Source: CBDFNC01 sp965249895 (GTDB lineage Bacteria > Pseudomonadota > Gammaproteobacteria > Enterobacterales > CBDFNC01). From it: a stretch of 64,000 nucleotides of DNA. Shown piece by piece: positions 44,998-55,000 of the stretch. How positions within the stretch are numbered: position 1 is the stretch's first letter; every line of letters starts with the position of its first letter. A program made the position numbers and the translations under genes. The notes under the pieces were generated by a model. The model was not told the origin of the DNA, did not search any database, and worked only from the letters and a program-made list of their open reading frames with translations. The stretch lies in the NCBI GenBank assembly GCA_965249895.1, contig CBDFNC010000005.1, positions 2,950,370 to 3,014,369 on the forward strand, in the 5' to 3' direction.

Positions 44998-46617
44998 TTA
45001 GTCCCTTGGTAACTTCTCCTGATAACGTCCTGGCGCTATGATCCCGTTAGGGTCAAGCGCCTCCTTGATTTTATCTATGATTTCCAGATAACCCGGCTGA
45101 GGGGCGGGTAGCTTACCCATGGCGTGGGTGGAAAGTCGGTAGGGGTAATAACCCAGCTCAATGAGCTGGTGGAGCAGGTCATCGTGGCATGCCAAAGCTC
45201 GCCCTTCCTCCTCGCCATTTTCCCTGTCGTAAGTAATACTAATCACACAATCTATGCACCTTGCTGTAAGTAACGTCATCGATAGTGCAGGCTCAAAACC
45301 ATATTCCAGCAGCGTTTTCTCAACCATCTTTTCAAGTAAAATCGCATGCTCTCCAGTCATAGGAGCAATCGGTGCCAGCCATATCAAACCACATTTATCC
45401 CTATCCGGATGTGCATCTTTCATATCAGGTGCAAGTGTTTTTTTACGCCAATAGGTACTGGGGATAAAAGAATTGGAGGGTACGCCTTGCTTTAATCTGT
45501 ATACAGGCAGGGTTTTATCTAATGCATTTTCTAAGTCAAAACCTGTAATTATCCGGTAAGGCGTCTGAATTAACCGTGCAAACTTAAGCAAGGTGTCATC
45601 GAGGAATTTCAGTTTACTTGATTTAACCTGAGACAAGGCTTGTTTCAGCCGCTTTCTTGCGCAGGCAACTTCACCCCTTGAGCCATACAGGGCACCGGAG
45701 GCATTCCACGCCTTGGCGTCCAACTGCTTTATGCGAGACAACATCCATTCCCGCGATAAAGGGGTTTTTCCTTTCATCTCCTGCCAGGGGTACTGCCCAA
45801 ATGCAGAGACCACTTTGTCGCCATTCACCAGGTGCATAGCACTTTTGAGAGTCCCATCCAGCCTTAATGGCCTTAATGCGTCCACCATAGGGCCGAAATC
45901 GTCTTTATCCACACTGCAAAAAAAAGCCTGATAATATTCAGGTTTTGGCATTAGCCAAATGGTCATTTGAGTCACTATGCCAAAAAACGACTGACTAAAT
46001 AAACCGTCCAGGTATGGGCCTACGCCCCAGTGGTAAACTTCAGCGGCTTTAGCATTTGGATATCGTGCAAAACCAGTGTTAAAAAATGCTCCTGAAGGTA
46101 ATACCACTTCCATACTGCTTACATTGGCAAAGTGGTCTCCATATGGTGTATGGCCAAAACCCCGCTCCATGGTATTACCAATAATACTACAGCTTTCAGA
46201 AGAGCCAGTGGCATCCATCCAAAGCTCACCTCCTTGCTGCAGCAAAAACTCATAAAGCTGCTTTTGGGTTACCCCTGGTTGGAGCGTGACGTAAGCAAGA
46301 TCCTTGTTGAAATCAACAATTTTCGTCATTAAGCCAAGATCCATAACCATACAGTTATTTGCTGTTGGCACAGCCGAACCATAACCCCAATTTTGGCCGG
46401 TACTTAATGGGTATAAAGAAACCTTAAATTGATTTGCCAGGCGTACCAGTTGCTGTACTTGTTCTCTGCTTTGCGGTTTAACCGCAGCAATCACTTGATT
46501 GGATGTTTTGAAGGTTGCGGTTTCATATCTTGCCAGATCGCCCTTTTCAGTGACAACGTTACTCTCTCCTAAAAGGCCGATGCACTGTGAAATAATCTCT
46601 TCCACATCAAATTCCAT
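44998..46617 (-). CDS. FAD-linked oxidase of the PEP-CTERM locus
   Basis: 539 residues of the vanillyl-alcohol oxidase/FAD_binding_4 class. The FAD domain has VIAAVKPQSREQVQQLVRLA, YPLSTGQNWGYGSAVP and WMDATGSSESCSIIGNTMER; the C-terminus has DPNGIIAPGRYQ. No signal peptide is seen. It stands between the N-acyltransferase and PrsT genes. It may oxidise a phenolic or amino-acyl moiety made by the neighbouring acyltransferase; that is inference. Confidence 0.85.
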   Translation of the reverse strand: MEFDVEEIISQCIGLLGESNVVTEKGDLARYETATFKTSNQVIAAVKPQSREQVQQLVRLANQFKVSLYPLSTGQNWGYGSAVPTANNCMVMDLGLMTKIVDFNKDLAYVTLQPGVTQKQLYEFLLQQGGELWMDATGSSESCSIIGNTMERGFGHTPYGDHFANVSSMEVVLPSGAFFNTGFARYPNAKAAEVYHWGVGPYLDGLFSQSFFGIVTQMTIWLMPKPEYYQAFFCSVDKDDFGPMVDALRPLRLDGTLKSAMHLVNGDKVVSAFGQYPWQEMKGKTPLSREWMLSRIKQLDAKAWNASGALYGSRGEVACARKRLKQALSQVKSSKLKFLDDTLLKFARLIQTPYRIITGFDLENALDKTLPVYRLKQGVPSNSFIPSTYWRKKTLAPDMKDAHPDRDKCGLIWLAPIAPMTGEHAILLEKMVEKTLLEYGFEPALSMTLLTARCIDCVISITYDRENGEEEGRALACHDDLLHQLIELGYYPYRLSTHAMGKLPAPQPGYLEIIDKIKEALDPNGIIAPGRYQEKLPRD

Positions 46618-46654
46618 TTTCTACCCGCTTCCGATAAATAAATTGTAGTCGAGC

Positions 46655-47578
46655 TTATTTCTGCTCGGATTTAAGCCAGCCGTTTTTTTTACGACAACGT
46701 GCCAATTCAAGATCAACACCCACCCCTTTATGGTTTATTTTCAATGGCTTGGATATAATCCCACAAGCAGCCATATCGTGCGCTAACACATCTTCCAAAT
46801 TGTTATGCATCACCTTAAGGCCGGGAGACAAGCGCTGCAGAAAAATGGCAGGGTTTATGTAATAGGGGGCTCTTTTGCCATGATACTCAACCGTTGGCCC
46901 TATCTGTTTAAAACGGATACCGACGAAACGCATACTTCTGGCAAGCCTGGGCTCCATCATCACAAAACAATGTTCCACACCTTTGTTAATACCAATAGAA
47001 GCCGCAGATAAATACAGCCCAATGGCGATAAAAGGGAAGCATCTGAGTTCTGTCTCTGAATAAGTTTCCTCGTTAACCACAGCGATTTCGGCACCCGCAA
47101 ATTTATCCACATTTCTGCGCCTGAACTGCTGAGGAACCGCAAGCCTGGATATTTCACATATCTTCTCACGCGGAAAGTCAGATGGTTTAAGCTGATCGCT
47201 AGAAATCGCATCTTCACAAAACTTCTCCATGGGTAACAATTCCCCGTCATGTGATGGTGTCACCACGCGAACACAACCCGCATAGTTATGACTGGCCTTA
47301 TGTTCGATCACACAAAAAATGGAGTAATCATCGAATTCGTCCTGCTCCTTACCACTTTCCTTGGGTGGCTCAAATTTCAGCTCTTCACAGTAAACATGAT
47401 GTCGGATCCGATAAACCTGGTCTCTTAGCTCCGGCTGATAGGCAATTAGCGGTCTTAGATACAGATCAAAGTGATGCGCAATGGCATGGGCTTCCTTATC
47501 CGCTTTATAGGTAACAAGCTTACGCACCAGATAACGGATGCCAGGCAGGTGAAAAATGGGACTGCTGAACTTAGCCAT
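46655..47578 (-). CDS. PEP-CTERM/exosortase-associated N-acyltransferase
   Basis: 307 residues of the family linked to PEP-CTERM loci (TIGR03694-like), a GNAT/AHL-synthase-like fold. Seen: a DQVYRIRHHVYCEELKFEP segment and FDDYSIFCVIEHKASHNYAGCVRVV, then LRVPKS-like and a C-terminal FVMMEPRLARSMRFVGIRFK. Homologues can make long-chain N-acyl amino acids. An AAGGTGTG ribosome-binding site precedes the ATG. It is downstream of the PEP-CTERM gene after a terminator and upstream of the FAD oxidase by 37 bases. Confidence 0.85.
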   Translation of the reverse strand: MAKFSSPIFHLPGIRYLVRKLVTYKADKEAHAIAHHFDLYLRPLIAYQPELRDQVYRIRHHVYCEELKFEPPKESGKEQDEFDDYSIFCVIEHKASHNYAGCVRVVTPSHDGELLPMEKFCEDAISSDQLKPSDFPREKICEISRLAVPQQFRRRNVDKFAGAEIAVVNEETYSETELRCFPFIAIGLYLSAASIGINKGVEHCFVMMEPRLARSMRFVGIRFKQIGPTVEYHGKRAPYYINPAIFLQRLSPGLKVMHNNLEDVLAHDMAACGIISKPLKINHKGVGVDLELARCRKKNGWLKSEQK

Positions 47579-47611
47579 ATCACACCTTGCAGCGAACTAA
47601 GAATTTAAGAA

Positions 47612-47641
47612 AGAAAAAAGCCTCTGGAGAACCAGAGGCTT
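47612..47641 (-). terminator. Terminator after the PEP-CTERM gene
   Basis: AAGCCTCTGG and CCAGAGGCTT pair perfectly; on the minus strand a T-rich run (TTTTTTCTTTCTT) follows. It lies 9 bases beyond the PEP-CTERM stop and 34 bases before the acyltransferase start, so the abundant sorted protein can be uncoupled from the genes below. Confidence 0.9.
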
Positions 47642-47649
47642 GGAGTGTT

Positions 47650-48498
47650 TTAACTGTTGCGTTTACGCATAACACCGATACCCATCAAACCCATACCGAA
47701 TAACAGCATAGTGGCTGGTTCAGGAACGGTAATGGCCCCCCTGATATCGAAGTCACTGACCGCGAATGCACCATTAGTCAAACCTGCGCCACCGGTTAAG
47801 TCACCATGACCAGCAACATTGACCATGCCGTCACCGCCACCAACACAAGTGAGCACACAAGGGACCAAGCCAATATTAAAGAACAGTGGGTTATCGATCA
47901 CACTTAAATCTAAGTATACATCGCCAACAGGCGTAATATCTGGTAACGCTGCGGCTACCGAAGGAGTGTCACCCGCTGTAACCAGATATTGGTTGTTTAC
48001 ATCACCCGCCACACCCAAGCTTAACCAAGGAATGCCACCACTAGCCTGAGTGATACAAGTCCCCATGTCTGGACAACCTGGAATATCCAGGTCATTGGCA
48101 GGATCACGCCAAATACCTACCATAGCTGGAGCACTAAAACCTAACCCTTGCAAGGTACCACCAGCGGTAGGGCCAAAGGTAAAGTCAAAAAACCCTGGAG
48201 GACCGGCGACAGTTGCAACCTTACCCGTCACAGTGATATCGATAACAGCTGTTAATTCCTCCGTAAGTAAGGTATTGGATAAGGGTCCGGCCTTGGTACT
48301 TATAATATCGACAACCGCGATAATTTGGTCACCAATATCTATTGTTGTTGGGTCACCGACGTTATCAATAAACCAGTCCAAATCATCGTCTTCAAATGTC
48401 GTGACAGGATCATATAAAACTACTGCAGAGGCCGGCGCTGCAGCAAATGAAAGTCCGGCTGCCATTGCTAACGCTGCTGCACATTTTTTCATATTCAT
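47650..48498 (-). CDS. PEP-CTERM sorted secreted protein
   Basis: 282 residues with a Sec signal peptide (about 1-25) and, at the C-terminus, VPEPATMLLFGMGLMGIGVM followed by RKRNS: the PEP-CTERM tripartite signal of VPEP, a transmembrane helix and an Arg-rich tail. The middle is Gly/Asp-rich and has a few Cys. Exosortase would process it and leave it attached to envelope polysaccharide. No exosortase gene is in this window. The promoter candidate at 48584-48599 and the terminator at 47612-47641 suggest a separately expressed gene. Confidence 0.93.
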   Translation of the reverse strand: MNMKKCAAALAMAAGLSFAAAPASAVVLYDPVTTFEDDDLDWFIDNVGDPTTIDIGDQIIAVVDIISTKAGPLSNTLLTEELTAVIDITVTGKVATVAGPPGFFDFTFGPTAGGTLQGLGFSAPAMVGIWRDPANDLDIPGCPDMGTCITQASGGIPWLSLGVAGDVNNQYLVTAGDTPSVAAALPDITPVGDVYLDLSVIDNPLFFNIGLVPCVLTCVGGGDGMVNVAGHGDLTGGAGLTNGAFAVSDFDIRGAITVPEPATMLLFGMGLMGIGVMRKRNS

Positions 48499-48563
48499 AA
48501 CTAACTCCTAAGCATTTCTCTATTTATCTAATTTATTTCGATAAACCTGTGCTATTAACCTGA

Positions 48564-48581
48564 GCTGATCCTTCTCAGCTA
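48564..48581. promoter_or_regulatory. Palindrome near the PEP-CTERM start site
   Basis: AGCTGA-TCCTTC-TCAGCT is a perfect 6-bp inverted repeat with a 6-base centre. It overlaps the position where transcription from the sigma-54 site would start, so it may be an operator or part of the 5' leader. Confidence 0.4.
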
Positions 48582-48583
48582 AT

Positions 48584-48599
48584 TGCACTCCCTGTGCCA
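48584..48599 (-). promoter_or_regulatory. Candidate sigma-54 promoter of the PEP-CTERM gene
   Basis: On the minus strand TGGCACAGGGAGTGCA has the GG(-24) and GC(-12) pairs separated by 10 bases, as sigma-54 promoters require; only one base of the -12 box (G for T) departs from TTGCA. The start would be about 75 bases ahead of the ATG at 48498. PEP-CTERM genes in proteobacteria are often driven by sigma-54 with the PrsR regulator, which supports it. No PrsR binding site was identified. Confidence 0.6.
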
Positions 48600-48882
48600 G
48601 GTCTAATATGAATAATGCATGGGCTATACCAGCTTTAAATAAACACGCTTAACTTTATGTTTTTATGGGTCAATTTTTAGATAAACAGTAGATCAAGAGG
48701 GCTAAACAAGGAGGATTTACTTCAAATTGTAAAAAATACTAACACCTCAAGACCGAGTGTTTTCAGCAACCATTTCTATCGCGCTGATCAGGGAGAGTAT
48801 GGCCATTTGCTTTGCTAAAGCGTTTTTTTGGGGGGAGTAAAAAAGGAGAATAGATAAACACTATCCTCCCGTCAGTGATTGT

Positions 48883-51651
48883 TTATAATGAATCAAGCTC
48901 AGCAATAAAAGCCTTTAGCTGCTCAGCCTCATCCCTTTCAGGAAAGTCTACCTCTTTCGCCAGAATACGAGTTAACATACGTTTAGCCTTCGCATAGTCA
49001 TTACCGCTAAACAGCGCCTGAGCCAAATGCAGCTGGATACTCGGATTGCTGGAAAGGTCCGCTGCATTTTCAAGGAAAGCAATCGACTCCTTAGACTTGT
49101 CCAGGTCCATTAACAACACGCCATAAGTATCTAATACTCCAGGATTATCAGGCTCAATAACGTAGGCTTTTTTAATAATATCCAGACCTGCCTCAGGGTT
49201 GCCTGCTAAATGTTGTAACCAGGCATAATTATTTAGTACAGCGACATTTTTCGGAGCTTTTTCCAATAGGATTTTGTATTCCAGCTCAGCCTGTTTATTT
49301 TGCCCACCTGTCAGCATGCTGTTTGCTAAAGTTTGCCTTACCAAAAGGTCATCTGGATGCTGAACTAGCCATTGAGCTAACGTATCAATACTTTGCTGAA
49401 CACGCCCGCCCTTAAATTGCGCCTTTGCTAACCCCAACAATCTAACCCGGCTTGGTTGCTGCTGATACATTTCTGTATAGAGCCGCTCTGCTTCCGGGTA
49501 ATTTTGCTCCGCCAGAGCCAGATTCGCTTTAAGTTCCCTAACCTGGATTTCCTGGGAATACTTATTCGGTATGCTTTTAACTAACTTATTAGCCTTAACA
49601 AAGTGTCCCAATTTAGTATTTACGCTTATTTCCAACAACTTAACAGGTAATCTATAGCTATTCCCCTTTTCTTCATTTTGCTTTAGCAAATGTAAGAAGT
49701 TTTCCAGCTTGCCTTGTTTTTCCATAATTTGAGCCAGGCGATACAAAGGCAGGGGCTGCTCGGGGTCGGCAATATGTAAATTTCGATAAAGCTGCTCTGC
49801 CCTGCCAATATCACCATCCCGAGCTGCAACCTCTGCAGCTAATGAAAGCCAGCGTACACCTTCCTTTTCCTGCTCAGGCATACCACTCAGAACCATAGTG
49901 GCGCTGCCGTACTGCTGGCTATGAGCATAAACCTTCGCCAATATATACTTGGTCGGTAACGGCGCCTTCCCTGAGTCAACTATCTTTTTAAGCCGGTTAA
50001 TAGCAGCTTGAGGATCCCCCTTTTTCATATCCAGCACAGTTAATATTTGGCTGGCACCTATATGAGTGGGCCTTAATGACAATACTCGTTCATACAGGGC
50101 CCTGGCCTTGTCCGTATCCTTATCAACCAAAGATAAGTTGCCCATCAGCATCAAGGAAAGAGTATTTTCAGGCTCAATACTGGTCGCTTTAGCTAATAGG
50201 TTTTTTGCAGATCCATATTGCTTTGATTTGGCTTTAAGCAATGCTTCCAGGTTATACCCTATGGCTTTATCTGGTCTGGACTGTTGCATTTTCTGCACTA
50301 AGATAAGTGCATCCTGAAGCCTGTCAGATTTTAAATACACCCAGAATAAAAAAGCTTCGGCATCTTTGCTGTTAGTTTCATTTTCCGAAATTGATTTTTC
50401 GATAAAGCTAATCCCAGAATCCAGATCCCCCTTCATCAACTCAGCCATTCCAAGCTGTAATTGATGGGTTTTATCTACTTTAGCCAGATCCTTTGCCTGC
50501 TGTAACAAAGCCTCTCCTTCCTGGATCTCCCCTTCCTGTCGTAAACGACTAGATATGGCCAGCATCAAGGGCACATGGGAAGAGGAAAGCTCACCTTGTT
50601 GCTTAAGAGTCTCGGCAGAAAGTGACGTTTTACCTAACTTAAACTGGACATCGGCTAACAATTGCCTGGCGATATGTCCATCGGGTAACACTGGAACAAC
50701 GTGGGCTAGGTTTTGACGAGCTGCTTCCCAGTTTTCTGTGTAATAGCTCGCGATACCGTTAACCAAGCGCGCTCCCGGATGGTCCACCTTACCCAATATG
50801 CTGGCAGACAGGTCTCTAGCTAATGTATAGTTCTTGTCATAAAGTGCCAGCTGGGCTTGGTTAAAAATATGCCGTATATGTCTAACGCCTCTTTGTTCCA
50901 ACTTCAGAGTCGTTGCTCTGGCCGTTTCCAGATCCTGCATTGCGAAACTGGTTTCAATCACCATAAACTGATAACTAATCCAGTTAGGGGTCTTCGCCGC
51001 TAGCTTCTTATATATCTCCAGCGCATTTTGATAGTCTTTACTAGCTAACAGTAATTGAGCCTTTGTTTCCAGCGCCTGAGCATTTGTTGGATCAATCGCC
51101 AACGCTTTATCTATCCAGCTCATCCCCTCATCTTGATTTTGTTGAACAATGGCTATGTAAGCGTTAGCCAAGTTGCTATTGATCCCGTGGGGATCCGATA
51201 TACTTAACTGCTCTTTTACCTTAATTGCATCGTCTAGCTTATTCATAGCGATAAGAGCTTCAACTTTAATAAGTCTCCACTCATCTCTATGTTTTATAGC
51301 AATCTTCCTTTTAAGCTTCTTTAATAACTCCTTATATAACCCTTGCTTGGCCATTGCTTTGGCCAACAATATTGCGGAGTCCTGATAACCCGCTTCCAGC
51401 GATTTTCTCAGCTCTTTGGTTGCAGGTTTAACTAGTAGTTGCTTTAAATATAACGCACCCAATAAGTACCTGGCGACGGGATCTTCTGGTTTAATCTGCA
51501 ACGCTGACTTTAGCTCCAGGGTGGCGGAAGAGTACTCGCTTTTCTCGGTAAGTAATTTGGCTTTCGCCATGTGCTCATCGAAGCCGGGTTGTCCACAGGC
51601 AGCAATAAACAGAAGGAAGGTAGTAATCAGCAAACATTTTACATTAGCCAT
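48883..51651 (-). CDS. PrsT-like TPR lipoprotein
   Basis: 922 residues. A signal peptide with lipobox (FIAACG, Cys about 19) precedes about twenty tetratricopeptide repeats (for example YSSATLELKSALQIKPEDP, QYGSAKNLLAKATSIEPENT, NYPEAERLYTEMYQQQPSR). It is a paralogue of the TPR protein at 42205-44994; the two flank the PEP-CTERM genes. Likely periplasmic and membrane-anchored. Transcribed toward the PEP-CTERM gene. Confidence 0.85.
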   Translation of the reverse strand: MANVKCLLITTFLLFIAACGQPGFDEHMAKAKLLTEKSEYSSATLELKSALQIKPEDPVARYLLGALYLKQLLVKPATKELRKSLEAGYQDSAILLAKAMAKQGLYKELLKKLKRKIAIKHRDEWRLIKVEALIAMNKLDDAIKVKEQLSISDPHGINSNLANAYIAIVQQNQDEGMSWIDKALAIDPTNAQALETKAQLLLASKDYQNALEIYKKLAAKTPNWISYQFMVIETSFAMQDLETARATTLKLEQRGVRHIRHIFNQAQLALYDKNYTLARDLSASILGKVDHPGARLVNGIASYYTENWEAARQNLAHVVPVLPDGHIARQLLADVQFKLGKTSLSAETLKQQGELSSSHVPLMLAISSRLRQEGEIQEGEALLQQAKDLAKVDKTHQLQLGMAELMKGDLDSGISFIEKSISENETNSKDAEAFLFWVYLKSDRLQDALILVQKMQQSRPDKAIGYNLEALLKAKSKQYGSAKNLLAKATSIEPENTLSLMLMGNLSLVDKDTDKARALYERVLSLRPTHIGASQILTVLDMKKGDPQAAINRLKKIVDSGKAPLPTKYILAKVYAHSQQYGSATMVLSGMPEQEKEGVRWLSLAAEVAARDGDIGRAEQLYRNLHIADPEQPLPLYRLAQIMEKQGKLENFLHLLKQNEEKGNSYRLPVKLLEISVNTKLGHFVKANKLVKSIPNKYSQEIQVRELKANLALAEQNYPEAERLYTEMYQQQPSRVRLLGLAKAQFKGGRVQQSIDTLAQWLVQHPDDLLVRQTLANSMLTGGQNKQAELEYKILLEKAPKNVAVLNNYAWLQHLAGNPEAGLDIIKKAYVIEPDNPGVLDTYGVLLMDLDKSKESIAFLENAADLSSNPSIQLHLAQALFSGNDYAKAKRMLTRILAKEVDFPERDEAEQLKAFIAELDSL

Positions 51652-51771
51652 AGCTCACATCCTTGATGAATTTAGGCACCTTGTTACTAGCATAGAACAG
51701 GGTGACATATAATTCGCGTGGGGTGTCAGCAAGGCAGGAGAGGGCTAAGAAGCCAGATATAATTAAATATC

Positions 51772-51945
51772 TCAGGCGCTGCTTAGCGGAAGCATTTCAA
51801 AGTCAGATTTGTCAGCGCCACAGTCGGGGCAGCTCCAGTCGTCGGGGATGTCTGCCCACAAAGTGCCTGGAGCTATGCTTTCTTCGGGTAACCCTGCGGC
51901 TTCATCATAGATAAACCCGCAGATTTGACATTGCCATCTTGTCAT
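51772..51945 (-). CDS. Rubredoxin
   Basis: 57 residues. Both iron-binding Cys pairs are present: CQIC near the N-terminus and CPDC near the C-terminus, with the conserved GFIYDEAAG and WADIPDDW of the family. An AGGAGGTGG ribosome-binding site precedes the ATG at 51945, so the start is well supported. It transfers electrons at low potential to partners such as oxygenases or reductases. It stands alone, downstream of metH on the same strand with a 59-base gap. Confidence 0.93.
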   Translation of the reverse strand: MTRWQCQICGFIYDEAAGLPEESIAPGTLWADIPDDWSCPDCGADKSDFEMLPLSSA

Positions 51946-52004
51946 TCACCACCTCCTACTTAAGAGTAGGCGCTGAATATTATGGCGGCACATTAAGTTA
52001 TTGG

Positions 52005-55000
52005 CTAGGCATCAGGGTTATAGCCCAAATTAGGGGCTAACCATTTTTCTGCGGTTTCCAAAGTCATCTCTTTACGCTTGGCATAGTCTGCTACCTGATC
52101 TTTTTGGATCTGCGCCACAGCATAATAACGGCTATCAGGATGAGAAAAGTACCAACCAGAAACTGCCGCGCCTGGCCACATCGCAAAGCTTTCGGTTAGC
52201 TTCATACCTATAGCAGTTTCTACATCAAGCAATCGCCAGGTCTCACCTTTCTCAGTATGCTCTGGGCAAGCTGGGTAGCCTGGCGCAGGCCTGATACCAA
52301 CATAGTTTTCCCGGATTAATTCTTCATTACTTAACGCTTCATCCGGAGCATAAGCCCATAGTTCCTTACGCACTTTTTCATGTAAACACTCGGCGAAAGC
52401 CTCAGCCAACCGGTCACATATGGACGCGACTAAAATCGCATTGTAGTCATCTTGTTCGGCTTTAAACTTGTTAACCAGGTCGTCTTCCCCTATACCACCT
52501 GTCACCGCGAAGGCGCCGATATAATCCTTCAAACCAGTTTCTTTGGGTGCCACGTAATCAGATAAGCAGTAGTTGAACTGCCCTGCTTTTTTCTGTGTTT
52601 GTTGACGTAAATTACGCAACGTAGTCAATAACTTGGTACGAGATTCATCAGTGTAAACCTCGATATCATCCGTCGTACTATTGGCTGGAAAAATCCCCAG
52701 AATACCAGAAGCCTTAACACTGTCGTCTTGCTCCAGCTTATCCAGCATATCATTGGCATCAGCAAATAGACGTTTAGCCTCCTCTCCCACCACCTCATCT
52801 TGCAGGATACGCGGGTACTTGCCGGCCAATGACCAGGTCATAAAGAACGGTGTCCAGTCGATGTATTTGCGGATCTCTTTAATGGAATAGTTTTCAAACT
52901 GATGGATACCCGGCTGTGCTGGCACTGGTGGTACATAGTCAACCCAGTTCACCGGCACCTTGTTGGCTCTCGCTTGCGCCAACGTACAGGGTTTACTACG
53001 TGGTTTTTTCCTCGCGTGCTGATCACGCACAGTGTCATACTCTTTTGCCAGGCGCTCTACAAATGCTGGTTTATTTTCTGGACTTAGCAGTTTTTGACAA
53101 ACACCAACGGCTCTTGATGCATTGGAAACATAGACCACAGGTTCTGCATAATTTTGCTCAATCTTCACCGCAGTATGCGCCTTGGAGGTTGTCGCTCCGC
53201 CAATCAATAACGGCAAGGTAAAACCCTGGCGTTGCATCTCTTTGGCAACGTAGACCATTTCATCCAGAGATGGCGTTATCAGGCCAGACAAACCAATCAT
53301 GTCGGCATTTTCTTCTTTAGCTACTTTTAAAATCTTGTCGCAAGAGACCATCACGCCCAGGTCAATAATTTCATAGTTATTACATTGCAGTACAACGCCA
53401 ACAATATTTTTCCCTATATCGTGTACGTCACCTTTTACCGTCGCCATTACGATTTTGCCATTGAAACTGCTGGCGGTTTTTTCGTCTTCAATAAAGGGCT
53501 GTAAATGGGCTACTGCACGTTTCATTACCCTGGCCGATTTTACCACCTGGGGCAGGAACATCTTACCTTCACTAAACAGGTCCCCCACCACATTCATGCC
53601 ATCCATTAATGGCCCTTCAATTACATGTAATGGACGCTCGGCAGCTAATCTGGCTTCTTCGGTATCGTCTTCAATATGTTCGGTAATACCTTTTACCAAC
53701 GCGTGTTCAAGGCGTTTTTCAACCGGCCAGCTGCGCCACTCTTGGGCTTTGCCGTCATCTTCCTTAACCCCGTCACCTACGTAATTACCCGCAATTTCTA
53801 ATAGATCTTCTGTTGCGCCTGAATGGGTATTCAGAACAACAGCTTCGACCTTTTCTTTCAGTTCAGCAGGTATATCGTCGTAAATGGCTAATTGCCCGGC
53901 ATTGACGATCCCCATATCCATGCCGTTTTTAATACAGTAATAAAGAAACACCGCATGGATAGCTTCACGAACCGGATTGTTACCACGGAATGAAAAAGAG
54001 ACGTTGGAAACACCACCTGAGATCATGGCGTGAGGCAGGTTATCTTTAATGTCTTTAACCGCATCGATAAAATCAACGGCATAGTTGTTATGCTCATCGA
54101 TACCGGTAGCAACCGCAAAGATATTTGGGTCAAATATAATGTCTTCCGGTGGAAAGCCTACTTCGTCTACCAATATACGGTAAGATTTTTCACAAATTTC
54201 AAATTTCCGCTCGCGAGTATCGGCCTGACCGTCTTCATCAAACGCCATCACAATCATCGCGGCGCCATAGCGACGGATCAGTTTAGCTTGTTTTATAAAG
54301 TTGTCTTTACCCTCCTTCATACTGATGGAGTTCACTATACTTTTACCCTGAACACACTTTAGGCCCGCTTCCAGGATCTCCCATTTGGAAGAATCTATCA
54401 TAATAGGGACTTTGGAAATATCCGGCTCTGTAGCGCACAGGTTAAGGAACTTCTCCATGCAAGCCAGAGAATCCAACATACCCTCATCCATATTGATATC
54501 TATGATTTGAGCGCCGGCTTCCACCTGCTGACGAGCAACTTCCAGTGCCGTGTCGTATTCTTCATCTTTTATCAGGCGCTTAAAACGCGCTGAGCCGGTG
54601 ACATTGGTACGTTCTCCGACATTCTGGAAGAGGGTATTTTTATCTATTGTCAGAGGTTCCAGGCCACTTAATCGGCAGGCTACCTCAATATCCGGCAAGA
54701 CTCTTGGCTTAACCCCGGAAACCACCCTATCCATGGCTTTAATATGTGCCGGCGTCGTACCACAACAGCCCCCAACCAAGTTCAAGAAACCTTGCTCTGC
54801 CCACTCCTTAATATGCTCAGCCATTTCGTCGGCTTCCAGGTCATATTCACCGAATGCATTGGGCAAGCCGGCATTGGGGTGAGCCGAGACAAAGGTCTCA
54901 CAAACGCGGGAAAGCTCCTGGACATAAGTACGCAGCTCATCCGGGCCTAACGCACAGTTCAAACCAAACGAAATGGGTTTAACGTGACGTAACGAATTAT

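Larger units (their letters stand above)
48499..48882. other. Intergenic region upstream of the PEP-CTERM gene
   Basis: 384 bases between the second PrsT-like gene and the PEP-CTERM gene. It holds the sigma-54 promoter candidate (48584-48599), an AGCTGA-N6-TCAGCT palindrome (48564-48581) and AT-rich sequence. No other gene seen. Confidence 0.55.
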
